From Faecalibacterium hattorii (GTDB taxonomy: Bacteria > Bacillota > Clostridia > Oscillospirales > Ruminococcaceae): a DNA stretch of 64,000 bases. Each line of letters starts with the position of its first letter. The stretch's first letter is position 1. The notes under the pieces are model-generated. The model worked only from the letters and a program-made list of their open reading frames with translations. It was not told the origin of the DNA and did no database searches. This document shows, in pieces, positions 15,622 to 24,703 of the stretch. The stretch is taken from NCBI RefSeq assembly GCF_003287455.1, contig NZ_PRLC01000008.1, forward strand, positions 62,001 to 126,000, read 5' to 3'. Made by a program: the position numbers and the translations under genes.

Positions 15622-16250
15622 AGTATGCCGGAATGCCCTTTGGAATGTGGGCGCTGTTTGCTGGCTCCTTTCAAAAGCAGCTGACCGCTGTGCTGGGCTA
15701 TGATGCAGCCACCGCAAGAGCCATCACAAAAAAGGCAAAGCCGCAATACCGGCAGATCATCCGCAGGCTGCCGGAGTTTGAAAAAGCGGACCGCTTCAAG
15801 ATGAACATCGTCAACTGCGCAATGCTCGGCGCGTTCATTCTCTCCATGCCGCAACGCCCAGAGGTGGACAGGCTGACGGATTACTACGCAAGATCCATGA
15901 TGACAAAGCCCATGCAGTGGTTCTGCCGCAAGAGCGGAAAAAGCAAGTTTACCGCAAAGGATATAGCCGCCATGAAAGCCACTGCCGCCCTGAAAGCCGC
16001 CGACCGCAACCCCTATTCGTGGAACATGGAGTTTTACGAATACCCGGATGGCAGCGGCTACGAGGGACGCTTTACAAAATGCGGCATCTGTGTGCTGATG
16101 AAAAAGCTGGGGCTATATGACCTGACCCCTGCTTTGTGCCGTCTGGACTACACCATGAGCGAAGCGGGCGGTGTGACAAATTTTGTGCGGCAGTATACCC
16201 TTGCCTCCGGCGGACCCTACTGCGACTGCGGGTACAAAAAGAAAGGGTAA
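15618..16250 (+). CDS. L-2-amino-thiazoline-4-carboxylate (ATC) hydrolase-family protein, copy 1
   Basis: 210 residues. The pattern MPFGMWALFAGSF, EFYEYPDGSGYEGRFTKCGI, LCRLDYTMSEAGG and a Cys-containing end (GGPYCDCGY) matches the PF14196 family, named for ATC hydrolase, which opens a thiazoline ring on the way to cysteine. Conserved Cys residues suggest metal or thiol chemistry. It overlaps the dehydrogenase gene by ATGA and is followed by a relative six bases downstream. It is about 95% like the gene at 39320-39961 but ends in a Lys-rich tail. The family assignment is from memory of the motif. Confidence 0.68.
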   Translation: MKYAGMPFGMWALFAGSFQKQLTAVLGYDAATARAITKKAKPQYRQIIRRLPEFEKADRFKMNIVNCAMLGAFILSMPQRPEVDRLTDYYARSMMTKPMQWFCRKSGKSKFTAKDIAAMKATAALKAADRNPYSWNMEFYEYPDGSGYEGRFTKCGICVLMKKLGLYDLTPALCRLDYTMSEAGGVTNFVRQYTLASGGPYCDCGYKKKG

Positions 16251-16256
16251 CGGACG

Positions 16257-16862
16257 ATGAAGAGGAAGGAAACCGATCTTTCCCGTGACTTTCGGGAGAC
16301 TGCGGCGCAACGCTTTCCCACGCAGGCAAAGCAGCTGAACGCCGCTTTTGATATGCGCCTGAATGCGCTGCTGGCTGAAAACGCGGGTGCAAGCAAGGAA
16401 AAGCAATACCACCTCAAGCGGCAGATATTGCCGGGCATTTCGGCCTACGAGACCTTGCAGCGGGTCATGCCGAAAGAAGAAGCACTGCAAACCGTTCACG
16501 GCTATGTGGAGCACTTGGCGAGAACGAGCCACAAACAGCTTGCCGCCCTGCTGCACATACCGGGGCTTTACCGCCTTGTTCCCGGCGTTTTCGTCAAATC
16601 CACCCGGAGCGTTTTTGGCCCGGCGGCGGGCTTTGCCCCAAAAGAACTGCAGACCGGTAACGGCATCTGGCGTGTGGATATGATGAAGTGTCCCTATCAC
16701 GACACCTGCGCAGAATACGGCTGCCCGGAGCTGTGCCGCTGCTTTTGCGACAGCGATGACGTCAGCTATACCGGGCTGCATCCGAAGCTGATCTGGGAGA
16801 GAAGCATGACGCTGGGACGCGGCAATGACCGATGCGATTTTTGCATGAAAACCATAAAATAG
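16257..16862 (+). CDS. ATC hydrolase-family protein, diverged second member
   Basis: 201 residues. It shares the plan of the preceding protein: a helical N-terminal half, then WRVDMMKCPYHDTCAEYGC, LCRCFCDSDDVSY and RGNDRCDFCMK. The cysteine-rich C-terminal third resembles other PF14196 members. It lies six bases after its relative, so the two are probably co-translated and may act as a pair. The second cluster copy has no equivalent. Confidence 0.62.
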   Translation: MKRKETDLSRDFRETAAQRFPTQAKQLNAAFDMRLNALLAENAGASKEKQYHLKRQILPGISAYETLQRVMPKEEALQTVHGYVEHLARTSHKQLAALLHIPGLYRLVPGVFVKSTRSVFGPAAGFAPKELQTGNGIWRVDMMKCPYHDTCAEYGCPELCRCFCDSDDVSYTGLHPKLIWERSMTLGRGNDRCDFCMKTIK

Positions 16863-16881
16863 ATGCACAGGAAGCAAAGAA

Positions 16882-17276
16882 AATGAAGAAAGAAGAAACA
16901 AAACCGTTCATCCGCTGGTGCATCGCGGCTGCGGTGTATGAGAAAAAGCACTCTGCGCACCTCGCAGGCTGACGGCGATTGCTGAATTGTCTGTGTTTTT
17001 TGCAGAAAGTGCATCCATAGCTTCCGGTGTGTATATATGCTGAAGGATTACCCGCCTTTCCAAGAAAATGATTTTGAATATCTGCGGGGGAGGATTCTGA
17101 TCCTTCTCCCGGAAAATGACATTTTCAAAAAAGAAGATCAGAAACGGTTCGCAGATCTGTTCCGGAAACTGGATGCAGAGATCCGCATGGTTCCGGGCGG
17201 TCATGTGGGCTTCGTTGTTCAGGCGGAACGGTATCTTGATTTGATGGAAACATTTTTGCAGAGAAATGGAATTTGA
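16882..17276 (+). pseudogene. Broken gene ending in an alpha/beta-hydrolase C-terminus
   Basis: A short open frame MKKEETKPFIRWCIAAAVYE ends at a stop after about 30 codons. After further stops a frame from 17037 gives LRGRILILLPENDIFKKED and VPGGHVGFVVQAERYL, which fits the last strand (Asp) and catalytic His region of an alpha/beta hydrolase. No single frame joins the pieces. It is a decayed hydrolase, the third in this cluster. Confidence 0.55.
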
Positions 17277-17327
17277 CAGTTCACGTCTGTGAATCAGTAA
17301 GAAAAATCGAATCTTCAGGAAAAGAGA

Positions 17328-18284
17328 ATGGCTATGTATAAATCATTTTTTGATCTTCCCCCGGAGCAAACTGCTTCCACGGCGATGCCCCGCACCGTCG
17401 TGTTCTCCAACGGAACGGGGAGCGGGAGTATGACCATCTGTCCACTGTTTTTGGGTGCAGAGCTGTATTATAACGATATGCACCTTGCATTCTTTGAGGA
17501 AGCCACGGCACCAATGCGGAATGTCATTGAAATCAACCACTGCCGCGTGGGGCGTTACGAGTGCAGTTTTGGGGCAAATAGCTGCTGCTATCTGGCAGCA
17601 GGGGATTTTGCGGTGTGTGCAGCAGCGCGCAAAAAGTCGTCCTCCTGCTTTCCGCTGCGGCACTACCACGGCATCACCATCCTACTGGATCTGGATGCGA
17701 TTTCGCCGGAAATGCGGAAACAAATGGAATGGTACGGCGTAGACCTTGATGTCATACGGCGGTACATCTGCACGGAAAACCGCTGCTGTATTCTGCGGTC
17801 AGAACCGACCATTGCCCATATTTTTTCAGAGCTTTACACAGCGCATTCTGTGCCGGACACCGGCTATCTTCGGCTGAAAGTGCTGGAGTTGCTGCATATT
17901 CTGACCCGGCTGAAAAACAGGGAAGATGTGCAGCAGACAGAGTATTTCAATCAGCATCAGGTGGAGTGTGTGAAGCAGGCTGCGGCTCTTCTCACGCAGG
18001 AACTGACAGTTCACCGTACAATCGAACAGCTTGCACAGGAGGTCGGCCTTTCGCCTACGGCATTAAAAAGCTGTTTCAAAGGCATTTACGGAAGCTCGGT
18101 CTATGCGTATCAGAAAGAGTACCGGCTGCAGCTGGCACAGAAACTACTACTCGAAACCGATTGCACGGTTGCTGAAATCGCCCATCGGGTCGGGTACGAA
18201 AATCCGAATAAGTTTTCTTCTGCATTTCGGGAAGCAGCCGGCATGACGCCTACGGAGTATCGGAAGATGCGTCCGATTGGATAG
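17328..18284 (+). CDS. AraC-family transcriptional regulator (YbtA-like position)
   Basis: 318 residues. The C-terminal 100 residues hold two helix-turn-helix motifs (RTIEQLAQEVGLSPTALKSC and CTVAEIAHRVGYENPNKFSS, ending GMTPTEYRK). The N-terminal 200 residues are a sensor domain with several Cys (NSCCYLAAG, CTENRCC) that could bind metal or a chelate. The ATG at 17328 follows AGGAAAAG. It lies upstream of a metal-binding lipoprotein and a pair of ABC half-transporters, the same arrangement as YbtA with YbtPQ in yersiniabactin uptake, so it may sense the imported chelate (inference). Confidence 0.85.
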   Translation: MAMYKSFFDLPPEQTASTAMPRTVVFSNGTGSGSMTICPLFLGAELYYNDMHLAFFEEATAPMRNVIEINHCRVGRYECSFGANSCCYLAAGDFAVCAAARKKSSSCFPLRHYHGITILLDLDAISPEMRKQMEWYGVDLDVIRRYICTENRCCILRSEPTIAHIFSELYTAHSVPDTGYLRLKVLELLHILTRLKNREDVQQTEYFNQHQVECVKQAAALLTQELTVHRTIEQLAQEVGLSPTALKSCFKGIYGSSVYAYQKEYRLQLAQKLLLETDCTVAEIAHRVGYENPNKFSSAFREAAGMTPTEYRKMRPIG

Positions 18285-18341
18285 ATTCTGTCGATTTGGT
18301 TCTTGCGCAGAAAGTCCGGTTCCAGTAAAATCAGTATCGTG

Positions 18342-18357
18342 ATTAGTTGAGACTAAC
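18342..18357 (+). promoter_or_regulatory. Dyad operator ATTAG-N6-CTAAC inside a longer palindrome
   Basis: The TTAGT/ACTAA core at 18343-18356 lies within nested inverted repeats: TATCG/CGATA and AAAATCAG/CTGATTTT (18328-18374). A weak promoter (TTGCGC, 17 bases, TAAAAT) may overlap upstream. The dyad matches the four other sites in arm sequence and spacing and precedes the metal-binding lipoprotein. Confidence 0.6.
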
Positions 18358-18390
18358 GCCGATATTCTGATTTTGTGGAGGAAATTGATA

Positions 18391-19167
18391 ATGCGTTTGA
18401 TGAAAAGAATTCTGAGTGCAGCTGCTGTGCTAGCTCTGTCTGCTTCTCTTCTGGTTGGCTGCAGCAGCGGCACGGCGAGCTCTGTTCCCGTTTCTGCAAG
18501 TTCTGCCGCAGGAAGCACTGTTTCTTCCGTAGAAGAGACCGCCTCTTCTGCTGCGGATGAAAACGAAGCTGCCGCTGCACAGCTGCTGAACGACCTAACA
18601 GGCAGCTATCAGGAACTGTGGCCGGTGATTCTGGCGGACGAATATAAGCAGACATGGCTGGATGATTGTACCGCTCTCGTGGGCGAGGACAATGCCGAAG
18701 CTGCTTTTGAGAAGCTGTCCTCTATGGTGACAGGTGATGTTTACGGCGAAGATGCAGTTAAAGCGTATGCCAACGGCGGCGGAGCCTATTTCTGCGGCTT
18801 TACCAATAGCCTTGCGACCTTGACCTTCGATGGTGAAACTTCTACCATTTCCGGCACCGATAAGGACGGCAATGTGCTGTTCTCCCATACCTATCACTAT
18901 ATTGGCATGGAGCCTGTGCGTGGGCTGTATGAGTTTGAAAGCGATGATGCCGATTCCGGCGAGTTCACCTACTTCTTCCTTGCGCCGGACACCAGTGCGG
19001 AAACTTACCATATTGAGTTCCGCTATGGTTCGGATGCAGAAGCTCTGAGCCAGTACGATGCAGGCGAATATGCTTACTGGCTGGCCTCCGGCATTTCCAC
19101 CGACTGTGACCAGACGATGATCAACAACTGCATTGAGCTGTTCTGCACCGAAAATCTGGCGGGTTAA
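18391..19167 (+). CDS. ZinT-like metal-binding lipoprotein
   Basis: 258 residues. Signal peptide MRLMKRILSAAAVLALS with lipobox LVGC, a Ser/Ala/Glu linker, then a domain from about residue 70 (YQELWPVILADEYKQTW, DGETSTISGTDKDGNVLF, HTYHYIGMEPVRGLYEF, TYHIEFRYGSDAEA) that follows the ZinT/YodA pattern. ZinT proteins bind Zn and other divalent metals outside the membrane. The ATG at 18391 has GGAGG nine bases upstream. It is preceded by the metal-type dyad and followed by a terminator and two ABC genes. The ZinT assignment rests on pattern, not on a search. Confidence 0.65.
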   Translation: MRLMKRILSAAAVLALSASLLVGCSSGTASSVPVSASSAAGSTVSSVEETASSAADENEAAAAQLLNDLTGSYQELWPVILADEYKQTWLDDCTALVGEDNAEAAFEKLSSMVTGDVYGEDAVKAYANGGGAYFCGFTNSLATLTFDGETSTISGTDKDGNVLFSHTYHYIGMEPVRGLYEFESDDADSGEFTYFFLAPDTSAETYHIEFRYGSDAEALSQYDAGEYAYWLASGISTDCDQTMINNCIELFCTENLAG

Positions 19168-19170
19168 AAC

Positions 19171-19212
19171 GCAGAATGTGCTGTGGAGTTGAAATACCAC
19201 AGCACATTTTTG
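19171..19212 (+). terminator. Terminator between lipoprotein and ABC genes
   Basis: AATGTGCTGTGG and CCACAGCACATT form a 12-bp stem followed by TTTTG. It probably reduces read-through from the highly expressed lipoprotein gene into the ABC pair. Confidence 0.7.
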
Positions 19213-19242
19213 CCGCAATCTGATTTGAAGGAGGTCTCTTTT

Positions 19243-21012
19243 GTGAAAAAGCAATCCGATTTATCCCGGCTGATGGGTTATGCCGGAACGTATCGGTACC
19301 TGACCTATGCCTCATGGGGATTGTCTGCGCTCAGTGCACTGATGGCACTGGTGCCATTCGTGTACATCTGGAAGATCCTGCGTGATGTGTTGAACGCCGC
19401 GCCGGACTATGCGCAGGCGGTGAACATCCCCCATTACGGCTGGATGGCAGTGCTGTTTGCGGTGCTGGCTTACCTCATTTACATTGCGGCACTGATGTGT
19501 TCCCATCTGTCGGCGTTCCGAGTGGCGACCAATCTGCGGCTGGAGGTTTCCGAACACCTTGCCACACTGCCGCTGGGCTTTACGGAGACGTTTGGCAGCG
19601 GTAAGCTGCGCAAGATCATCCACGAGAGTACTGGCGCAGCGGAGACATTTCTCGCCCATCAGCTGCCGGACAAATATAATGCAATGGCAACACCCATAGG
19701 TCTGTTGGTTCTTTTGCTTGTGTTCGACTGGCGGCTGGGTCTGCTGAGTCTCGTTCCGGTGGCACTGGGCTTCGTCATCATGTCCGCCATGACAGGAAGG
19801 CGGATGGCAGACAAAATGCGGCAATACGGTAATGCGTTGGAATCAATGTCTAACGAGGCCGTGGAGTATGTCCGCGGCATCCCGGTAGTCAAGACCTTCG
19901 GGCAATCCGTCTTTTCGTTCAAAAAATTCAAAGCGACCATTGATGAGTACGAAAAGTGGGTCATTGCCTACACCAAAGAGCTGCGGATGCCGATGATGCT
20001 CTATACTGCCGCAATCAACGGTGTGTTTGCTTTCTTGATTGTAGGTGGGCTTCTGTTCACCCGGAACGGTGTGACTTCGAAATTTCTGCTGAACCTGCTG
20101 TTCTACATCATCATTACCCCGGTAATCTCCCTGACCCTGACCCGCATCATGTACATGAGCGAAAATGAACTCGTTGTGGCAGATGCGTTGGCTCGTGTGG
20201 ATTCGGTTCTGGATGCGGAACCTGTGCCAGAAAACGATCATCCGCGGCATCCGAAAGATGCCTCTGTGTCCCTGAAGGATGTGCATTTCAGCTATGATGG
20301 CAAAACGGATGTTATCAAGGGCGTTTCGCTGAAAATTCAGCCGGGTCAGATGGTGGCTTTCGTTGGCCCCTCCGGCGGCGGCAAATCCACACTGGCAAAC
20401 CTGATTTGCCGGTTCTTTGATGTGCAGAGCGGCAGCGTCCGGGTGGGCGGAGCGGATGTGCGGGACATCCCCAAGGAAGAGTTGATGGACACCATCTCCT
20501 TTGTGTTCCAGAACAGCCGCCTGCTCAAGGGCAGCATTCTGGACAACGTCCGGCTGGGCAGAGCGCAGGCCACCGAAGCCGAGGTGCTGGCGGCGCTGAA
20601 AGCTGCACAGTGCATGGATATCGTGGAAAAGTTCCCGGAGGGCATCCATACCGTCATTGGCACAAAAGGCGTGTATCTGTCCGGCGGCGAGCAGCAGCGC
20701 ATTGCCATTGCCCGCGCCATGCTGAAAAATGCGCCCATCCTGCTGCTTGACGAGGCCACCGCTTTTGCCGACCCGGACAATGAAGCAAAGGTGCAGGCAG
20801 CCTTTGCTCAGCTTGCCAAGGGCAAAACCGTGCTGATGATCGCACACCGTCTGTCCACCGTAGCCAACGCCGACTGCATCTATGTGGTGCAGGATGGGCA
20901 GATTGTGGAATCCGGCACAAAGGACGAACTGTGCGCGCAGAACGGCCTGTTTGCCCGGATGTGGCAGGACTATCAGGCCTCGGTGCAGTGGAAGGTCGCA
21001 AAGGAGGGGTAA
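19243..21012 (+). CDS. ABC transporter, fused permease/ATPase (YbtP/IrtA-like half)
   Basis: 589 residues: six hydrophobic segments in the first 320 residues, then an ATPase domain with GPSGGGKST, LSGGEQQRIAIARAML, ILLLDEATAFADPD and the switch His in IAHRLS. The start is GTG 19243 with AAGGAGG; an earlier GTG at 19183 lies inside the terminator. The second half-transporter follows after three bases, so the two form a heterodimer. Pairs of this kind next to an AraC gene import ferric chelates in yersiniabactin and mycobactin systems although they have an exporter fold. The direction here is inferred from context. Confidence 0.85.
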   Translation: MKKQSDLSRLMGYAGTYRYLTYASWGLSALSALMALVPFVYIWKILRDVLNAAPDYAQAVNIPHYGWMAVLFAVLAYLIYIAALMCSHLSAFRVATNLRLEVSEHLATLPLGFTETFGSGKLRKIIHESTGAAETFLAHQLPDKYNAMATPIGLLVLLLVFDWRLGLLSLVPVALGFVIMSAMTGRRMADKMRQYGNALESMSNEAVEYVRGIPVVKTFGQSVFSFKKFKATIDEYEKWVIAYTKELRMPMMLYTAAINGVFAFLIVGGLLFTRNGVTSKFLLNLLFYIIITPVISLTLTRIMYMSENELVVADALARVDSVLDAEPVPENDHPRHPKDASVSLKDVHFSYDGKTDVIKGVSLKIQPGQMVAFVGPSGGGKSTLANLICRFFDVQSGSVRVGGADVRDIPKEELMDTISFVFQNSRLLKGSILDNVRLGRAQATEAEVLAALKAAQCMDIVEKFPEGIHTVIGTKGVYLSGGEQQRIAIARAMLKNAPILLLDEATAFADPDNEAKVQAAFAQLAKGKTVLMIAHRLSTVANADCIYVVQDGQIVESGTKDELCAQNGLFARMWQDYQASVQWKVAKEG

Positions 21013-21015
21013 GGA

Positions 21016-22743
21016 ATGATCGAAAAAATTCAACACGCCACAGCCAGTTCCCCGGAGGGCGCAAAGGGTCTGGTGAAGGGCGTTCTGGCCTGTGCGTTCC
21101 AGAACATGGCGTTCATGCTGCCCACCTGTCTGCTGTATTTTTTGGTAAAAGACCTGCTGAATGGCACAACTTCCGGCAAAGCCGTTTTTTATCTGCTGGG
21201 CTGTATCGTCTGCTTCGGGCTGATTCTCCTGACAACATGGTTCCAGTACAACGGAACCTATTTTACGACCTATAAAGAAAGCGGTATCCGCCGTCTGGCT
21301 CTCGCAGAACGTCTGCGTAAGCTGCCACTGTCTTTCTTTGGCAAACGAGATCTGGCCGATCTGACCAGTACCATCATGTCGGACTGTGAGGTTTTGGAAA
21401 AGACCTGCTCTCACTTTATTCCCGGCCTGTTCGGTTCCTTGATCTCCACCGTGATCATTGCGCTGAGCCTGTTTGCGTTCGACTGGCGGATGGCACTGGC
21501 AGCTCTGTGGGTCATCCCGGTGTCCATCGCCATCGTGCTTGGCAGCTATCGGGTGCAAGATCGCATTCAGGTCAGAACGATGGCGGTCAAGATGGATTGC
21601 GCCGATGGGATCCAAGAGTACATTGAAACGCTCCGGGATCTGAAAGCGAGCAATGCGGAACAAGGCTATCTTTCCGGCCTTTCCAAAAAGATTCGTGCGG
21701 TGGAAAAACAATCCGTTGCGGCAGAACTGGAAACCGCCCTGTTTGTATCTTCGGCAAGCATGGTTCTGAAACTTGGCATTTCTTCGGTTGTGCTGACTGG
21801 ATCGGTCTTGCTGGTCAATGGCAGCATTGATGTACTAACGCTGTTTCTTTTCCTGATGGCAGCTTCCCGGATGTACGATCCTATGCAGGGCGCTTTGCAG
21901 AATCTGGCAGCCGTCATTGCCATGCGCACCAACGTGGGCCGGATGAATGAGATTCTGGAATACCCAGTCCAGACCGGCAGCGAAACGATGACCAATCAGG
22001 GCTGCGACATCGTGTTTGATCATGTGGGTTTTGCCTACAACTCTGGTGAGACAGTGCTGAAAGACGTTTCCTTTACGGCAAAGCAAGGCGAGGTCACTGC
22101 ACTGGTCGGACCCTCTGGCGGCGGTAAAACTACCGTTTCCCGTCTGGCCGCTCGATTCTGGGACAATCAGAAGGGCTGTATTACCGTGGGCGGCATGGAT
22201 ATTTCCAAAATTGACCCGGAAAAGCTCATGAGCCTGTATTCCATCGTTTTTCAGGATGTGACGCTGTTTGACAACACGATTCTCGAAAACATCCGTCTGG
22301 GCCGCAAGGGAGCCACCGACGAGGAGGTTCTTGCGGCAGCAAAGCTGGCAAACTGCGAGGAATTTGCCGAAAAGCTGCCGGACAAGTGGAACACCAACAT
22401 CGGCGAGAATGGCTGCGCTCTTTCCGGCGGTGAGCGTCAGCGCATTTCCATCGCCCGCGCCTTCCTGAAGGATGCGCCCATCATCCTGCTGGACGAGGCC
22501 ACCGCCAGCTTGGATGTGGAAAACGAAACTGCCATTCAGGAGGCTCTATCCCGGCTCATAAGAAACAAAACCGTCCTCATCATCGCCCACCGGATGCGCA
22601 CCGTGGCAGGTGCAGACAAGGTTGTTGTGCTGAAGGATGGCATCGTAGCGGAGCAAGGCAGACCGGATGAGCTTTATGCTCGGAACGGATTGTATGCGCA
22701 CATGGTTGATTTGCAATCAGCAAGTCAGAATTGGACGATTTAA
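21016..22743 (+). CDS. ABC transporter, fused permease/ATPase (YbtQ/IrtB-like half)
   Basis: 575 residues with six membrane segments and a nucleotide-binding domain: GPSGGGKTT, LSGGERQRISIARAF, IILLDEATASLDVE and IAHRMRTV. It is the partner of the preceding half-transporter (three bases apart). Both halves keep complete Walker and signature motifs, so both sites should hydrolyse ATP. A strong terminator follows at 22768-22805, closing the unit. Confidence 0.87.
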   Translation: MIEKIQHATASSPEGAKGLVKGVLACAFQNMAFMLPTCLLYFLVKDLLNGTTSGKAVFYLLGCIVCFGLILLTTWFQYNGTYFTTYKESGIRRLALAERLRKLPLSFFGKRDLADLTSTIMSDCEVLEKTCSHFIPGLFGSLISTVIIALSLFAFDWRMALAALWVIPVSIAIVLGSYRVQDRIQVRTMAVKMDCADGIQEYIETLRDLKASNAEQGYLSGLSKKIRAVEKQSVAAELETALFVSSASMVLKLGISSVVLTGSVLLVNGSIDVLTLFLFLMAASRMYDPMQGALQNLAAVIAMRTNVGRMNEILEYPVQTGSETMTNQGCDIVFDHVGFAYNSGETVLKDVSFTAKQGEVTALVGPSGGGKTTVSRLAARFWDNQKGCITVGGMDISKIDPEKLMSLYSIVFQDVTLFDNTILENIRLGRKGATDEEVLAAAKLANCEEFAEKLPDKWNTNIGENGCALSGGERQRISIARAFLKDAPIILLDEATASLDVENETAIQEALSRLIRNKTVLIIAHRMRTVAGADKVVVLKDGIVAEQGRPDELYARNGLYAHMVDLQSASQNWTI

Positions 22744-22767
22744 AGCTATAATAAGAGAAAGCTGTTT

Positions 22768-22805
22768 CAAAAGGATGCTCTGTCATGGGATAGAACATCC
22801 TTTTT
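22768..22805 (+). terminator. Terminator after the ABC pair
   Basis: AAAAGGATG and CATCCTTTTT flank a 20-base loop containing further pairing, with a T run. It separates the ABC operon from the recombinase. Confidence 0.75.
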
Positions 22806-22863
22806 GAATACCGTTCAGCCGAAATTTGTACAGGAGTCCATCATAAAAATGACATTCTATAAA

Positions 22864-22877
22864 CCTATTGCAATAGG
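22864..22877. repeat. Perfect 14-base palindrome CCTATTGCAATAGG
   Basis: It lies about 90 bases before the serine recombinase start. Serine-recombinase operators or attachment sites are often dyadic, so this could be a control site or an att half-site, but I see no second copy in the window. Confidence 0.3.
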
Positions 22878-22966
22878 ATGAAAAGTATGGTATATACATT
22901 ATACGAAACATTGCTTTGAAATGAACACTCTACCGTCCATTGATGCATAAAAGAGAGGTGCTTGCC

Positions 22967-24496
22967 ATGACCGCCGTGATCTATGCCCGCTATTCATCGG
23001 ATAACCAGCGCGAAGAATCCATTGAAGGCCAGATTCGTGAATGCACTGCCTATGCGGAAAAGAATGGCATCACCATCGTCAAGCACTACATTGACCGTGC
23101 CATCTCTGCCAAAACGGACAACCGCCCGGAGTTTCAGCAGATGATAAAAGACAGCGACAAAAAGCTGTTTGATATTGTTCTGGTCTGGAAACTTGACCGC
23201 TTTGCCCGGAATCGCTACGACAGTGCCCGGTATAAGACCCAGCTGAAGAAGAACGGTGTCAAGCTCATGTCGGCTACGGAGATCATCTCCGAGGGGCCAG
23301 AGGGTATCATTCTGGAATCGGTTCTGGAGGGCTATGCAGAATACTACTCTGCCGACCTTGCCGAAAAGGTTGTCCGTGGACAGACAGAGAACATCCTGAA
23401 AGGCCGCTGCAACGGTGGTCGTGGAACGTTTGGATATACGCTGGATTCCGAGCGGAAATTTCACATCGACCCGCTTGCCTCCCCTTTCGTGCTGGAATCG
23501 TTCACGAAGTATCGGGATGGCCTCACGATGAAAGAGATTCGGGACTGGCTGAATGAAAACGGCATCAAGAACCCGGTGGGCGGTGCGTTTACCTATAACA
23601 GCGTCGAACATATGCTCAAAAACCGGCGGTACATCGGAGAACTGAAATTCCGGGATGTGGTCGTACCGGATGCTATCCCGCCCATCATTCCGCTGGAACT
23701 GTTTGAGGATGTGCAGGAGAAAATCGCCAAAAACAAGAAAGCCCCTGCCCGTAGAAAGGCAGAGGATGACTACCTGCTCACCACCAAGCTGTTCTGCGGC
23801 TACTGTGGGGCGTTGATGTTTGGCGAAAGCGGCACGAGCCGGACGGGTGAAGTCCACCGCTACTATAAATGTGCCACTGCCAAAAAGCACAAGGGCTGCA
23901 AGAAAAAGACCGTCCGTAAACAGTGGCTGGAAGATCTGGTGGTCAACCAGACGATGCAGCTTGTCAAAGACGATGCCGCCATGGAATCTATCATCGCCAA
24001 GGTGATGGAACTGCAAAACAAGGAGAACACCAACATTCCCCTCTATGAGAAACAGCTTCGGGATGCTGAATCTGGTATCCAGAATATGCTCAATGCGATT
24101 CAGGCCGGTATCCTGACCAGCTCCACCAAGGAGCGGCTGGAGCAGCTGGAAGAAACCAAGCGTGAGCTTGAAGCCCGCATTGCGGAAGAAAAGCTGGCAA
24201 AGCCCAAGGTTACAGAGGAGTTCATCCGGTTCTGGCTGCTGCGGTTCCGCAAGCTGGACATGAGCCTGAAAGACCAGCGGCAGGCATTGGTGGATACCTT
24301 CATCAATGCGATTTATCTATACGATGATAAGGTTTTAATAACCTTCAACTATAAGGAAGGTACACAGACCGTCACCTTTGGAGAAGCGACAGAAGTTGCA
24401 TCCGAGGGAAATGGTTCGGATTTGGATTGCTTTACTGCACTGAAAACACAGCACACTTTGTGTGCTGTGTTTTTTTGTGCGGATAAGGGGACTTGA
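22967..24496 (+). CDS. Large serine recombinase
   Basis: 509 residues. The N-terminal resolvase domain has YARYSSDNQREESIEGQ (catalytic Ser at about residue 10) and VWKLDRFARNRYD; then the recombinase domain (GRCNGGRGTFGYT; IRDWLNENGI), a zinc ribbon (CGYCGALMFG with a later CATAKKHKGC) and a coiled coil around residues 350-410. It integrates or excises DNA between att sites. The start at 22967 fits the family N-terminus. No other phage or element genes are adjacent, so it is an orphan of a small or decayed element. Confidence 0.9.
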   Translation: MTAVIYARYSSDNQREESIEGQIRECTAYAEKNGITIVKHYIDRAISAKTDNRPEFQQMIKDSDKKLFDIVLVWKLDRFARNRYDSARYKTQLKKNGVKLMSATEIISEGPEGIILESVLEGYAEYYSADLAEKVVRGQTENILKGRCNGGRGTFGYTLDSERKFHIDPLASPFVLESFTKYRDGLTMKEIRDWLNENGIKNPVGGAFTYNSVEHMLKNRRYIGELKFRDVVVPDAIPPIIPLELFEDVQEKIAKNKKAPARRKAEDDYLLTTKLFCGYCGALMFGESGTSRTGEVHRYYKCATAKKHKGCKKKTVRKQWLEDLVVNQTMQLVKDDAAMESIIAKVMELQNKENTNIPLYEKQLRDAESGIQNMLNAIQAGILTSSTKERLEQLEETKRELEARIAEEKLAKPKVTEEFIRFWLLRFRKLDMSLKDQRQALVDTFINAIYLYDDKVLITFNYKEGTQTVTFGEATEVASEGNGSDLDCFTALKTQHTLCAVFFCADKGT

Positions 24497-24565
24497 ACAG
24501 GGCGGCGGTGCGAAGCACCGTAAGCAATCAGCCCAGTGGGCTGCTGCGCAAGCCCCAACCAAAGA

Positions 24566-24609
24566 GACCGGAGTTGTTTGGCCAAACGGCTTTACAACTC
24601 CGGTCTTTT
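24566..24609 (+). terminator. Terminator after the recombinase
   Basis: GACCGGAGTTGT (24566-24577) pairs with ACAACTCCGGTC (24594-24605), followed by TTTTG. Confidence 0.75.
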
Positions 24610-24630
24610 GCTGCCGCACGACAAAAACAC

Positions 24631-24667
24631 AGCCCCGCTTTGGTGAAGGAGAAGCCAAAGCGGGGCT
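24631..24667 (-). terminator. Terminator of the sucrose hydrolase operon
   Basis: AGCCCCGCTTTGG pairs with CCAAAGCGGGGCT. On the minus strand it is followed by GTGTTTTTGT, so it ends the operon coming from the right. Confidence 0.75.
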
Positions 24668-24703
24668 GTATTTTAATGAAGGAGAAAGGAAGGGAAAATC
24701 AGG

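Noticed and set aside
19843-21711. 622-residue minus-strand frame opposite the ABC pair
   Set aside because: Antisense to conserved ATPase motifs, no start signal, no recognisable protein.
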